NCBI GenBank assembly: GCA_036271855.1
Contig: DATAZV010000049.1
Coordinates: forward strand, 1-9,831
Source: JAQGMJ01 sp036271855
Lineage (GTDB): Bacteria; Pseudomonadota; Gammaproteobacteria; Burkholderiales; JAEUOS01
Length of the DNA stretch: 9,831 nucleotides
Direction: 5' to 3'
Positions 1-6,854 of this stretch are shown here, piece after piece. How positions within the stretch are numbered: the first letter of the stretch is position 1; each line of letters opens with the position of its first letter. The notes under the pieces were generated by a model. It was not told the origin of the DNA, searched no databases, and saw only the letters and a program-made list of their open reading frames with translations. The position numbers and the translations under genes were made by a program.

Positions 1-942
1 GTCGTCGCCGATCCAGTTGGTGACGGCGTGCGAGACCCAGGAGGCGCGCTCGGGGCCGTAGTCATACGCGCCGGGGGCGCCGACCTTGTGGGCGAACTCC
101 TCTTCCCAATGCACGCGCTCGGGGCAGTCCGGCACGCCGAAACGGTTCTTGATGCCGGTGTTGGGGTGCTTGCTGATCATCTTGTAGGCCAGCTTGTGGG
201 CGCGGATGTACAGGCCGCCCCAGCCTTGCGTGTAGGCGATGAAGCCGGTGATGGTCATCGGACCTTTGACGGTGGTGGGCAACTTCTCGCCTTCCTTGAC
301 GTCCTCCCAGTAGCGCGGGGTGGCGCCGCGCACTTCTTCCTTGGCATACAACTCATAGATATCGGCCATCTCCTGCTCGGTGTAGACCTTGTGGGCCTTG
401 CCCTTCAGGTGGTCGTACTTGGTGCCGGACTCGCGCGCCATGTCGCGGTCGGTGCGAAAGCACCAGGACTCGGCGGCGGCGAGCTGGTCGCCGGTCTGGT
501 CGAAAAAGTCGACGTGGTAGATCTGCTGGATCGAGCGGCCGGCGAAGCGGGTCTTGTGCTCGACCAGATCCTTCAGGTACGCGACGGTGGAAATCTGCGC
601 GTTGCGGTGAATCGGCTTCATCCAGTTGAAGTCGGTGCCGGCGAACATGGCGTGCACGCCCGGCAGGCCGCCGACGTAGCCGCTGATGATGCGGCTGCAC
701 GCCAGGATGAAGGAAGGCGGGGCGATCACGTCGCCATACTTCGTCTTTTTCGCGTACTCCGGGTCGCACCACAGCGGGTTGTCGTCGCCGATGCCGTGGG
801 CGTAGTGGCGGATGTTGTCGCGCGTGGCTTCATAACACCAGGGCTCCAGGGTGTCCGTGATCTTGACGCCGATACGCTTGCGCAAATCATCCAGCGCACG
901 ATCGTTGATGCCGACGAATTCGCGTTGCAGTGTTTCCGACAT
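1..942 (-). CDS. FAS1-like/MaoC double-hotdog acyl dehydratase, 3' end cut by the window edge
   Basis: Reading minus from an ATG at 942, 314 codons are open to the window edge, so the C-terminus is missing. The protein begins MSETLQREFVGINDRAL. Residues ~30-165 look like the N-terminal FAS1-like dehydratase hotdog (PF13452 type), with GIGDDNPLW at 50-58, DVIAPPSF at 71-78 and FAGTDFNWMKP at 100-110. A second hotdog seems to start near 208 (PRYWEDVKEGEKLP). Such proteins hydrate or dehydrate acyl-CoA thioesters in the cytoplasm. The usual MaoC motif has His after GDxNPL; here the residue is Trp58, as expected for a non-catalytic N-terminal half, so catalysis would rest on the second half. AGGAG at 949-953 lies 6 nt before the start and supports it. 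It is the last visible gene of the minus-strand operon, 38 nt after the acyl-CoA synthetase. The hotdog call is firm; the substrate is unknown. Confidence 0.85.
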   Translation of the reverse strand, partial: MSETLQREFVGINDRALDDLRKRIGVKITDTLEPWCYEATRDNIRHYAHGIGDDNPLWCDPEYAKKTKYGDVIAPPSFILACSRIISGYVGGLPGVHAMFAGTDFNWMKPIHRNAQISTVAYLKDLVEHKTRFAGRSIQQIYHVDFFDQTGDQLAAAESWCFRTDRDMARESGTKYDHLKGKAHKVYTEQEMADIYELYAKEEVRGATPRYWEDVKEGEKLPTTVKGPMTITGFIAYTQGWGGLYIRAHKLAYKMISKHPNTGIKNRFGVPDCPERVHWEEEFAHKVGAPGAYDYGPERASWVSHAVTNWIGDD

Positions 943-948
943 TTTTTG

Positions 949-953
949 CTCCT
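949..953 (-). promoter_or_regulatory. Shine-Dalgarno site of the dehydratase gene
   Basis: On the minus strand AGGAG sits 6 nt upstream of the ATG at 942. It fixes the start of a gene whose other end is outside the window. Confidence 0.75.
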
Positions 954-980
954 TGGGTTGATCTTTGCTTGCACGTATGG

Positions 981-2528
981 CTATTGGGCGGCGGCCACGC
1001 GGTCGCGCAGCACCTTGCGGTTGACCTTGCCGGCCGGGGTCTTGGGCAGTTCGTCGACGAACTCGACCTGGCGCGGATATTCGTGTTGCGAGAGCTGCTT
1101 TTTCATGAAGGCCTGGATGTCGGCAATCACTTCGTCGCCGCGGCTTTTGGCGACGATGTAGGCGCGCGCCACCTGGCCGCGCAACTCGTCCGGCACGGCG
1201 ATCACCGCCGCCTCCAGCACGGCCGGGTGCTTCATCAGGCTGTTTTCGATTTCCACCGCGCTCATGGTCCAGCCGGCGGAAATGATGACGTCGTCCGAAC
1301 GGCCTTCGTGATAGAAATAACCTTCGGCGTCGGTGCGGCCGCGGTCCTTGATGTAGAACCACTCGCCTTTTCTCTTGACGGCGATTTCGCCCGAGGTATC
1401 CGGCGGCTGCACCGCACCCGCCTGGTCGACCACGGCCACCTCCCAGCCCGGCGCGGGCTTGCCCAACGCGCCGGGGATGACGGTGTAGCCGGCGAAACCC
1501 GGGTAGTTGACCACCACCACGCCGACTTCGGTGGTGCCGTACATGCTGCAGGCCGGGCTGCCGAGAGTGGCCAGTATCCACTCGGCGGTGACGCTGTCGA
1601 TCGGCTCGCCGGTGAAGGAAATTTTCGGCAGGTGGATGTCGCCGGGTTTTAGCAAATTGGCGTTGCGGATCATGCGGAACACGGTGGCGGCAGCGGCGAA
1701 GTTGTCGATCTTGAATTCGCGCAAGGCCTCGACGATGCGCGCCGGATCGAACTTGCCCGAATAAGCCGCGATGTGAATGCCCAGCGCCAGTGGCGCGATG
1801 GTGCCGTGCCACAGGCCATGCCCCCAGGCGGGCGAGGAGGGACAGAAGTAATTGTCCTGCGGCGCCAGGCCGACGCCGTAGAGCGCCGCGATCATCAGCG
1901 TGACCACCGCGCGGTGCGTGTGCTTGACTGCCTCCGGCAACTCGCGCGTGGTGCCGGAGGTGTACTGGAACACCGCGAGGTCGGAAGCGCTGGTGTCGGA
2001 CTCGAACGCTGCGTCCTCCTTCGCCAGCTCGGCCCAGAAGGCGTCGTTCACCTGCACTACCTGCGTGCCGGGAAACTGCGCGGCGAGGGTTTGCGCATCG
2101 TTGTGCGTAAGGATCAGCGAGGGTTTGCAGTCATTGATGCGCAGCGCCAGCCCTTCCGGCCCGAACAGGGTGAACAGCGGCACGCCGATGGCGCCGCGCT
2201 TCACCGCGCCGAACAGCCCGACATAAAACCCCAGCGAAGGCTCGAGTATCACCGCCACCCGGTCGCCCTTGGCGACGCCGCGCTTCACCAGCCAGTTGGC
2301 GAAGCAGCCGGTCAGGCGCGACAATTCCGCGAAGCTGTGATTCTCGGCGCGGCCGTCGGCGAACTTGATGCTCACCGCCGTGCGCTCCGCTCCTCCCGCA
2401 TGCCGGTCGAGGCACTCGTGCGCCAGGTTCATGCGCTCGGGGGTGCCGTCGAACAGTTCCCACAGCTTGTCCCACGAGAACTCGCTGACGACTTGCGGGT
2501 AGCTGCGGATGTCGGTGATGCGCGTCAT
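981..2528 (-). CDS. AMP-forming acyl-CoA synthetase (ANL superfamily)
   Basis: The 515-aa product should activate a carboxylic acid with ATP and CoA through an acyl-AMP intermediate in the cytoplasm. Visible landmarks are a P-loop-like YTSGTTRELPE at 189-199, YGTTEVG at 330-336, IKDRGRTD at 393-400, hinge GRSDDVIISAGW at 409-420, and C-terminal PKTPAGKVNRKVLRD at 495-509. Lys501 is the expected adenylation lysine. Length is normal for the family. I chose the ATG at 2528 (MTRITDIRS). It lies 1 nt after the TGA of the upstream binding-protein gene, which suggests translational coupling. An upstream in-frame extension to 2594 would lie inside that gene and adds an unlikely 22-residue leader. The P-loop departs from the usual TSGTTGxPKG pattern (see findings). 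The general layout resembles acetate/benzoate-type ligases, but the substrate cannot be assigned. It sits between the binding protein and the dehydratase, consistent with acid uptake followed by CoA activation. Confidence 0.9.
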   Translation of the reverse strand: MTRITDIRSYPQVVSEFSWDKLWELFDGTPERMNLAHECLDRHAGGAERTAVSIKFADGRAENHSFAELSRLTGCFANWLVKRGVAKGDRVAVILEPSLGFYVGLFGAVKRGAIGVPLFTLFGPEGLALRINDCKPSLILTHNDAQTLAAQFPGTQVVQVNDAFWAELAKEDAAFESDTSASDLAVFQYTSGTTRELPEAVKHTHRAVVTLMIAALYGVGLAPQDNYFCPSSPAWGHGLWHGTIAPLALGIHIAAYSGKFDPARIVEALREFKIDNFAAAATVFRMIRNANLLKPGDIHLPKISFTGEPIDSVTAEWILATLGSPACSMYGTTEVGVVVVNYPGFAGYTVIPGALGKPAPGWEVAVVDQAGAVQPPDTSGEIAVKRKGEWFYIKDRGRTDAEGYFYHEGRSDDVIISAGWTMSAVEIENSLMKHPAVLEAAVIAVPDELRGQVARAYIVAKSRGDEVIADIQAFMKKQLSQHEYPRQVEFVDELPKTPAGKVNRKVLRDRVAAAQ

Positions 2529-2529
2529 A

Positions 2530-3504
2530 TCAATCGGCCTTGATGCCTGCTTTGCGGATGGCCCCGCCCCAGCGCGCGGACTCGCTTTGCACAAAGGCGG
2601 CGAGCGATTCAGGGGTGCCCTTGCCCGGCTCGAAGCCGAGCTTGAGCAGGCGCGCTTTCACCTCCGGCTCAGCCAGCGCCTTGGCCATTTCCCCGTGCAG
2701 GCGCTTGATGATTTCCGGCGGTGTTTTCGCCGGGGCGAACATGGCGTTCCAGGCCACCAGCTCGAAGCCGGCCATGCCGGACTCGGCAAGCGTCGGGATG
2801 TTCGGCGCGAGTTCGGAGCGCTGGCCGGTGGAAATGGCGATCGCCTTGATCTTGCCCGCCGCGATCTGCGGCAGCACCGCGGGCACGGTGTCTATCATCA
2901 GTTGCACCTGGCCGCCGACCAGGTCGGTCAGCGCGGCGCCGCTGCCCTTGTAGGCGACGCCGAACAGCGGCGCGTTGTCGCCCGACTTGATCATCTCGTA
3001 GAGCACGCGCGCGGTGGTCGAGGTCAGCGCGACATTGAGCGTGTCGGGCTTGGCGCGCGCCATCGCCACCACGTCCTTCATGCCGTTGGCCGGAAAGCCG
3101 TTCGAAGACGTCAGGACCATCGGCAGGATGCCGACCAGCATGATCGGCGAGAAGTCCTTGACCGGGTCGAAGGTCATGTTGGAGTACATCGCCGCGTTCA
3201 TCGCATGCGTGGCGTTGGTGCCCATCAGCAGGGTATAGCCGTCGGGCGCCGCCTTGGCGACGATGTCGCTGCCGATGTTGGCGCCGGCGCCGGGGCGGTT
3301 GTCGACCACGATCTGCTGGCCCAAGCCGGCGGAGGCGCGCTCGGCCAGCAGGCGCGCCAGCACGTCGGTGCCCTGGCCCGGCGGATAGGGCACCACCAGG
3401 CGGATCGGATGGTCGGGGTAGGCCTGCGCCAAAGCGGCGGCTGGCGCGGCAAGGGCGGCCGCACCGAACAAGGCAATGGTCAAACAGCGTTGCAGCAGCT
3501 TCAT
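2530..3504 (-). CDS. Bug/TctC-family periplasmic binding protein (first copy)
   Basis: The 324-aa product has a Sec signal peptide: MKLLQR, a hydrophobic stretch at ~8-24, and likely cleavage after AALAQA near residue 28. The mature part starts YPDHPIRLVVPYPPGQGTD. Bug family marks are the ligand loop PGQGTDVLAR (Asp47), VVDNRPGAGANIGSDIVAK and PDGYTLLMG. Members bind small carboxylates and related organics in the periplasm, either for tripartite tricarboxylate transporters or as orphan sensors or receptors. The ligand loop usually reads PGGxxD; here it is PGQGTD. The start at 3504 has AGGAG 7 nt upstream (3512-3516). The gene lies 36 nt after the CoA-transferase and 1 nt before the acyl-CoA synthetase, so it probably supplies their substrate. 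No TctA/TctB membrane genes are visible here. Family assignment is secure; the ligand is not. Confidence 0.93.
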   Translation of the reverse strand: MKLLQRCLTIALFGAAALAAPAAALAQAYPDHPIRLVVPYPPGQGTDVLARLLAERASAGLGQQIVVDNRPGAGANIGSDIVAKAAPDGYTLLMGTNATHAMNAAMYSNMTFDPVKDFSPIMLVGILPMVLTSSNGFPANGMKDVVAMARAKPDTLNVALTSTTARVLYEMIKSGDNAPLFGVAYKGSGAALTDLVGGQVQLMIDTVPAVLPQIAAGKIKAIAISTGQRSELAPNIPTLAESGMAGFELVAWNAMFAPAKTPPEIIKRLHGEMAKALAEPEVKARLLKLGFEPGKGTPESLAAFVQSESARWGGAIRKAGIKAD

Positions 3505-3540
3505 GGTTCGTCTCCTGATTTTTATCGGGGCTGTCGTTCG

Positions 3541-4797
3541 TCAACCCGGCTTGCGCGCGCCGGCCCGCTCGACACGCACTGCGCCTTCAGCAATCAACTT
3601 CGCAATCTCGTCACCGCTATAGCCGGCCTGCGCCAGCAATTCGTCCGTATGTTCGGCAAAGCGCGGCGGCCGCGCGTAAGCGCCGCCCGGCGTGGCCGAG
3701 AGCTTGACCGGCACGCCGAGCACGCGCACACCGTCGGTCTCCAGGGCCATGGCGCGGTGCCTGGTATGTTCGTGGTCCAGCGCCTGCGCCACCGAATGCA
3801 CCGGCCCGGCCGGCACGCCGGCGGCCATCAGGGTCTCGCACAGCGCGCCGGGCTGGTGATTGCGCAGCACGGCTTCGAGGTCGCGTTTGAGCGCCTCCTT
3901 GTTGTGCAGGCGGGCGGCGTTGCCGGCGTAGCGCGGGTCTTCCGTCCACGACGGTTGGTCGAGCACTGCGCACAGCTTGCGGAACTGGCCGTCGTTGACC
4001 ACGCCCAGGAAAATCTCGCCGTCGGCGGTGGCGAACTTGTCGTAGGGCGCGATGTTCGGATGCGCACTGCCGGTGAGCCCCGGCACCTTGCCGGAGGCGA
4101 AAAAATTCGCCGCATGCGGGATCAGCAGCGACAGCGCGGTGTCGTACAGGCAGCCGTCCACCAGTTGCCCGCGCCCGGTTTTTTCGCGCGCCGCCAGCGC
4201 CAGCATCACGCCGAAGGCGCAATAGATGCCGGTGACCACGTCCACCAGCGGCGTGCCGACGCGCGTCGGGCCGATTTCCGGCGCGCCGTTGATGCTCATC
4301 AGCCCGCCCATCGCCTGCAGCACCGCGTCGTAGCCCGGCAGGCTGCCCAGCGGGCCGTCGGCGCCGAAGCCGGTGACGCGGCAATACACGAGACGCGGAA
4401 AGCGCCCGGCCAATTCGGCCTCGTAGCCCAGGCCCCACTTTTCCATCGTGCCCGGCAGGAAGTTTTCGATCAGCACATCCGCCTCTTCCAACAGGCGCAG
4501 CAGCACCTCGCGCCCGGCCGGCTGCGCCAAGTCCAGGGCGAGGGCGCGCTTGTTGCGGTTCAGCGCGCTGAAATAAGCCGCGCTGTCGCCGGTGAAGGGC
4601 GGCCCCAGGCTGCGCGTCTCGTCGCCGCCCGGCGGCTCGACCTTGACCACCTCGGCGCCGTGGTCCGACAACAGTTGCGCGCAATACGGCCCCGCCAGCA
4701 CGCGCGAAATGTCGAGCACGCGCAGGCCGCTGAGGGCGCCGCTGGCGGAAGCGGGGAAGGGAATGGCGATGTCTCCGGGGTGGATAGTCAACTGCAA
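3541..4797 (-). CDS. CaiB/BaiF (class III) CoA-transferase
   Basis: The product of up to 418 aa belongs to the formyl-CoA transferase-like family, which moves CoA between carboxylic acids through an aspartyl-CoA thioester. Seen are GLRVLDISRVLAGPYCAQLL from residue 24, GAEVVKVEPPGGDETR at 47-62, NRNKRALALDL at 80-90, ENFLPGTMEKWGLGY at 111-125, GYDAVLQAMGGLMS at 155-168 with Asp157 as the expected nucleophile, GTPLVDVVTGIY at 181-192, and RPPRFAEHTDELL near 376-388. Length is typical. There is no in-frame ATG or GTG between the upstream stop (4822-4824) and the conserved core. The start is therefore most likely TTG at 4797 or TTG at 4791. It heads the minus-strand operon and faces iclR across 105 nt containing a perfect palindrome. 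Alternatives within the family (racemase versus transferase) cannot be excluded, but the metabolic neighbours fit a transferase. Confidence 0.9.
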   Translation of the reverse strand: MQLTIHPGDIAIPFPASASGALSGLRVLDISRVLAGPYCAQLLSDHGAEVVKVEPPGGDETRSLGPPFTGDSAAYFSALNRNKRALALDLAQPAGREVLLRLLEEADVLIENFLPGTMEKWGLGYEAELAGRFPRLVYCRVTGFGADGPLGSLPGYDAVLQAMGGLMSINGAPEIGPTRVGTPLVDVVTGIYCAFGVMLALAAREKTGRGQLVDGCLYDTALSLLIPHAANFFASGKVPGLTGSAHPNIAPYDKFATADGEIFLGVVNDGQFRKLCAVLDQPSWTEDPRYAGNAARLHNKEALKRDLEAVLRNHQPGALCETLMAAGVPAGPVHSVAQALDHEHTRHRAMALETDGVRVLGVPVKLSATPGGAYARPPRFAEHTDELLAQAGYSGDEIAKLIAEGAVRVERAGARKPG

Positions 4798-4820
4798 ACT
4801 GGATTTGGCGGCTGCGAATG

Positions 4821-4826
4821 ATTATC
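4821..4826 (-). promoter_or_regulatory. Candidate -10 element of the CoA-transferase operon
   Basis: On the minus strand GATAAT reads close to the sigma-70 -10 consensus and would start transcription near 4814, about 16 nt before the TTG at 4797. At 17-nt spacing the -35 position reads GCCGCA, which is poor. A weak -35 with a palindrome about 60 nt upstream would suit an activator-dependent promoter. This is a visual call only. Confidence 0.35.
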
Positions 4827-4865
4827 GGCGCGTGCCACCCCGCTGCGGCGCGCCATTCCAGCGAT

Positions 4866-4882
4866 GTTTTACAATGTAAAAC
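4866..4882. promoter_or_regulatory. Perfect 17-bp palindrome, candidate IclR operator
   Basis: GTTTTACA and TGTAAAAC form perfect 8-bp arms around a single A at 4874, in an AT-rich patch within GC-rich DNA. It lies 20 nt before the iclR start and 68 nt before the CoA-transferase TTG. It contains TACAAT (4870-4875), a plausible -10 for iclR, so bound regulator could repress iclR. From the proposed operon start near 4814 the site is centred at about -60, a usual activator position. IclR proteins bind short palindromes in such divergent spacers. Direct binding is inferred. Confidence 0.65.
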
Positions 4883-4902
4883 TTGTTGCATAGCGGAAAA
4901 CC

Positions 4903-5688
4903 ATGCAAACGGCATTACGCGGCACCCAAAGCATCGCCCGGGCGATGGCGCTGGCGCGCACCGTTGCCAGCCGCCCGCTGCTGGGCTGGCGCCTGACCGA
5001 CCTGGCCGCCCACTGCGGCCTGGACAAGGGCACGGCGCACCGCATGCTGGCGGCGCTGGCGCAGGAACGCATGGTGCAGCAGCGCGCCAGCGACCGCCAT
5101 TACGTGCCCGGCCCACTGCTGTTCGAACTCGGCCTGGCGCTGCCGCAGTGGAGTGCCTTCCAGGCCGCTTGCGAAGCGGCGCTGACGCGCATCGCCCGGC
5201 GCACCGGCTCGGTGATGTTCATGTACCTGCTTTCCGGGGAGGAGTTCGTCTGCGCCGTGCGCGTCGGCCCGACCACGCTCAAGGGCCTGTCGATCGAGGT
5301 CGGCACGCGCCGCCCGCTGGCGGTCTCGGCGATGGGCGCGGCGATGCTGATCGCCCTGCCGCCGGCACGCCAGGATGCGGTGATCGCCGCCAACCTGAAG
5401 CAGGTGGTGCCCTTCGGGCCCGAGCGCCTGGCCGGGGTGGAGCGCATGCTGCGGCGCTCGCAGCGCCACGGCTACGGCATCAACCTGGCCGACGTGGTGC
5501 CGGGGATCAACGCCTACGGCGTGCCGCTGTTCGACACCCAGGGCCGCGTGTTCGCCGCCATCGGCCTGGCGGCGGCGGTGCAGGACTTTCCGCGCGCCCG
5601 CGCGCCTGAGGTCGAGGCCATGCTGCTGGCGGAAGCGCGCAAGATCGAGCGCGACAACGCCGCCAACATCGCCGCGCTGACCGAGTAA
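4903..5688 (+). CDS. IclR-family transcriptional regulator
   Basis: The 261-aa length is typical of the family. The N-terminal winged helix-turn-helix spans about residues 8-70, with LTDLAAHCGLDKGTAHRMLA at 31-50 as the helix pair, followed by wing residues DRHYVPGPLLFELG. The C-terminal effector-binding (GAF-like) domain covers about 85-255. It shows GTRRPLAVSAMGAAMLIAL at 134-152 and GYGINLADVVPGINAYGVPL at 190-209. IclR proteins are cytoplasmic DNA-binding regulators that respond to small metabolites and often act on a divergent catabolic operon while controlling themselves. The gene faces the CoA-transferase operon across a spacer holding a perfect palindrome, so that operon is the likely target. 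The ATG at 4903 has only a weak purine stretch (GCGGAAAA) before it. The gene ends 6 nt before the stop of the convergent binding-protein gene. Local regulation is inferred; the family is certain. Confidence 0.94.
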   Translation: MQTALRGTQSIARAMALARTVASRPLLGWRLTDLAAHCGLDKGTAHRMLAALAQERMVQQRASDRHYVPGPLLFELGLALPQWSAFQAACEAALTRIARRTGSVMFMYLLSGEEFVCAVRVGPTTLKGLSIEVGTRRPLAVSAMGAAMLIALPPARQDAVIAANLKQVVPFGPERLAGVERMLRRSQRHGYGINLADVVPGINAYGVPLFDTQGRVFAAIGLAAAVQDFPRARAPEVEAMLLAEARKIERDNAANIAALTE

Positions 5689-5694
5689 GCGGCG

Positions 5695-6693
5695 CTACTT
5701 GCGCAGGCCCAGCGTCGCGCCCAGTTTTTCGTACAACTCGTATTGCTCGTGGGCGAACTTCTCGGTCTCCGCCGGTGAGCGCACCGCCGGGATGCCGCCG
5801 ATGGCGACGTTGCCGGCGAGCCAATCCTTGTCTTGCGCAATCTGCTTGAACGCCTCGGTCCACTTCGCCACCACTTCCGGCGGCAAGCCCGGCGGCCCGT
5901 AGAGCCCGCTCCAGCCGGTGAGGGCTTCGAGCTGCGGCCAGCCCAGCTCGCGCGCGGTGGGCGTGTCCGGCAGGTCCTTCAGGCGTTCGGTGGTGGTGGT
6001 CATCAGCGCGCGTATCGTCCCCGCCTTCAGGTGCCCACCCAGCGTGGTCATGTTGGTGCACATGAATTGCACCTGGCCGCCGAGCAGGGCCGCGGTTGCC
6101 TCACCCGCGCCCTTGTAGCCGACGTGCTCGGCCGCGCCCGCCGGCAAGCCGGCGACATTGAAAATGTATTGCGGCCCCATGTGCTGGATGGTGCCGGCGC
6201 CCGCGCTCGAATAATTGAGCTTGCCCGGGTTGGCCTTGAGCATGCCGATCAGGTCCTTCATCGTCTTGGCAGCCGAGTTGGCATTGACCACGCACACATA
6301 CGGGTTCAGTTCCAGCAGCGAAAGAAAGGTGAAGTCGTTCCACTTGTAGGCCATCTTGGTGTCGAGCGCGGGCAGGATGGCCTGTGAGCCGATGCGCGCG
6401 ATCAGCAGCGTATAGCCGTCCGGCGTGCTGCTGCGCACCTTTTGCGAGCCGATCACCCCGGAGGCGCCGACCACGTTGGTGATGATCAGCGGCTGGCCGT
6501 TCAAATACTTCGGCGCGACGTTCGCCAGGTTGCGCCCCGAGAGGTCGCTGTCGCCGCCCGCCGCATAGGGCGAGACCACGGTGATGGGACGGCTCGGGTA
6601 GCCCTGCGCCTGTGCGTTCGCCGCAACCAACGCCCATGCGGCCAATCCCGCGCCGATGATGGCGCGCACCCGCGCCTTGCTGCATGAAATCAT
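5695..6693 (-). CDS. Bug/TctC-family periplasmic binding protein (second copy)
   Basis: The 332-aa product starts with a signal peptide: basic SKARVR, a hydrophobic run at ~11-26, and likely cleavage around ANAQA/QG near residue 29. The mature part starts GYPSRPITVVSPYAAGGDSD. Marks of the family are SPYAAGGDSDLSGR at 41-54, VVGASGVIGSQKV at 74-86, PDGYTLLIAR at 91-100, and YSSAGAGTIQHM at 161-172, the region that closes over the ligand. It is clearly diverged from the Bug protein at 2530-3504, with a GGDSD loop rather than GQGTD, so the two probably bind different ligands. The start at 6693 is fixed by AGGAGG (6699-6704) 5 nt upstream. The gene converges on iclR with a 6-nt gap and is divergent from a dioxygenase gene; it may supply that enzyme's substrate. 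No membrane transporter genes are seen nearby. Confidence 0.92.
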   Translation of the reverse strand: MISCSKARVRAIIGAGLAAWALVAANAQAQGYPSRPITVVSPYAAGGDSDLSGRNLANVAPKYLNGQPLIITNVVGASGVIGSQKVRSSTPDGYTLLIARIGSQAILPALDTKMAYKWNDFTFLSLLELNPYVCVVNANSAAKTMKDLIGMLKANPGKLNYSSAGAGTIQHMGPQYIFNVAGLPAGAAEHVGYKGAGEATAALLGGQVQFMCTNMTTLGGHLKAGTIRALMTTTTERLKDLPDTPTARELGWPQLEALTGWSGLYGPPGLPPEVVAKWTEAFKQIAQDKDWLAGNVAIGGIPAVRSPAETEKFAHEQYELYEKLGATLGLRK

Positions 6694-6854
6694 TACCGCC
6701 TCCTGTTTGTGTTGCCGCGTTGCCCTGTCATACGCGCTGTTGCGCCTCCATCGCGTTTGTCACCGCGCCTGTATGAGTTGTATGTGCAGCATGGCGCTTT
6801 TGTCTGGTTATATATTACGATTTGCTCATGCAGTGTTCCGGAGTTTGGAAAAAA
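6694..6854. other. Divergent intergenic region between the second Bug gene and the dioxygenase
   Basis: This 161-nt spacer must hold both promoters. It has an AT-rich patch at 6806-6823 (GGTTATATATTACGATTT) that stands out from its surroundings and contains -10-like hexamers on both strands, but no -35 of good quality at proper spacing was found. A repeat of TGTATG occurs at 6770-6775 and 6779-6784, and TCATAC (6728-6733) can pair with GTATGA (6771-6776). The palindrome found upstream of iclR is not repeated here, so co-regulation by the same IclR protein has no visible support. Confidence 0.4.

Noticed and set aside
28..1161. A 377-codon open frame on plus over the dehydratase gene
   Set aside because: It lies antisense to the dehydratase reading frame, which has hotdog motifs and a good ribosome site, and runs into the end of the acyl-CoA synthetase.
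2526..2594. Longer N-terminus for the acyl-CoA synthetase beginning at 2594
   Set aside because: The extra 22 residues overlap the Bug gene and look unlike the family; the ATG 1 nt after the upstream stop is a usual coupled start.
2509..4821. A 770-codon open frame on the plus strand, opposite the CoA-transferase and first Bug gene
   Set aside because: It is antisense to two clear family members and its translation is rich in Arg, Ala, Gly, His and Gln with no domain. High third-position GC on the coding strand leaves the opposite frame open.
4886..4908. TTGCAT ... ATGCAA inverted repeat around the iclR start
   Set aside because: Only 6-bp arms with an 11-nt gap; it could arise by chance and the 17-bp palindrome next to it is far stronger.
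3617..5116. A 499-codon minus-strand frame overlapping the CoA-transferase and iclR
   Set aside because: Frame-shifted shadow of the CoA-transferase, Arg/Ala/Gly-rich, and antisense to the iclR start and the operator region.
5689..5694. Search for a terminator between iclR and the convergent Bug gene
   Set aside because: Only 6 nt separate the stops and no hairpin with a T-run was found there; termination would have to lie inside the opposing genes.
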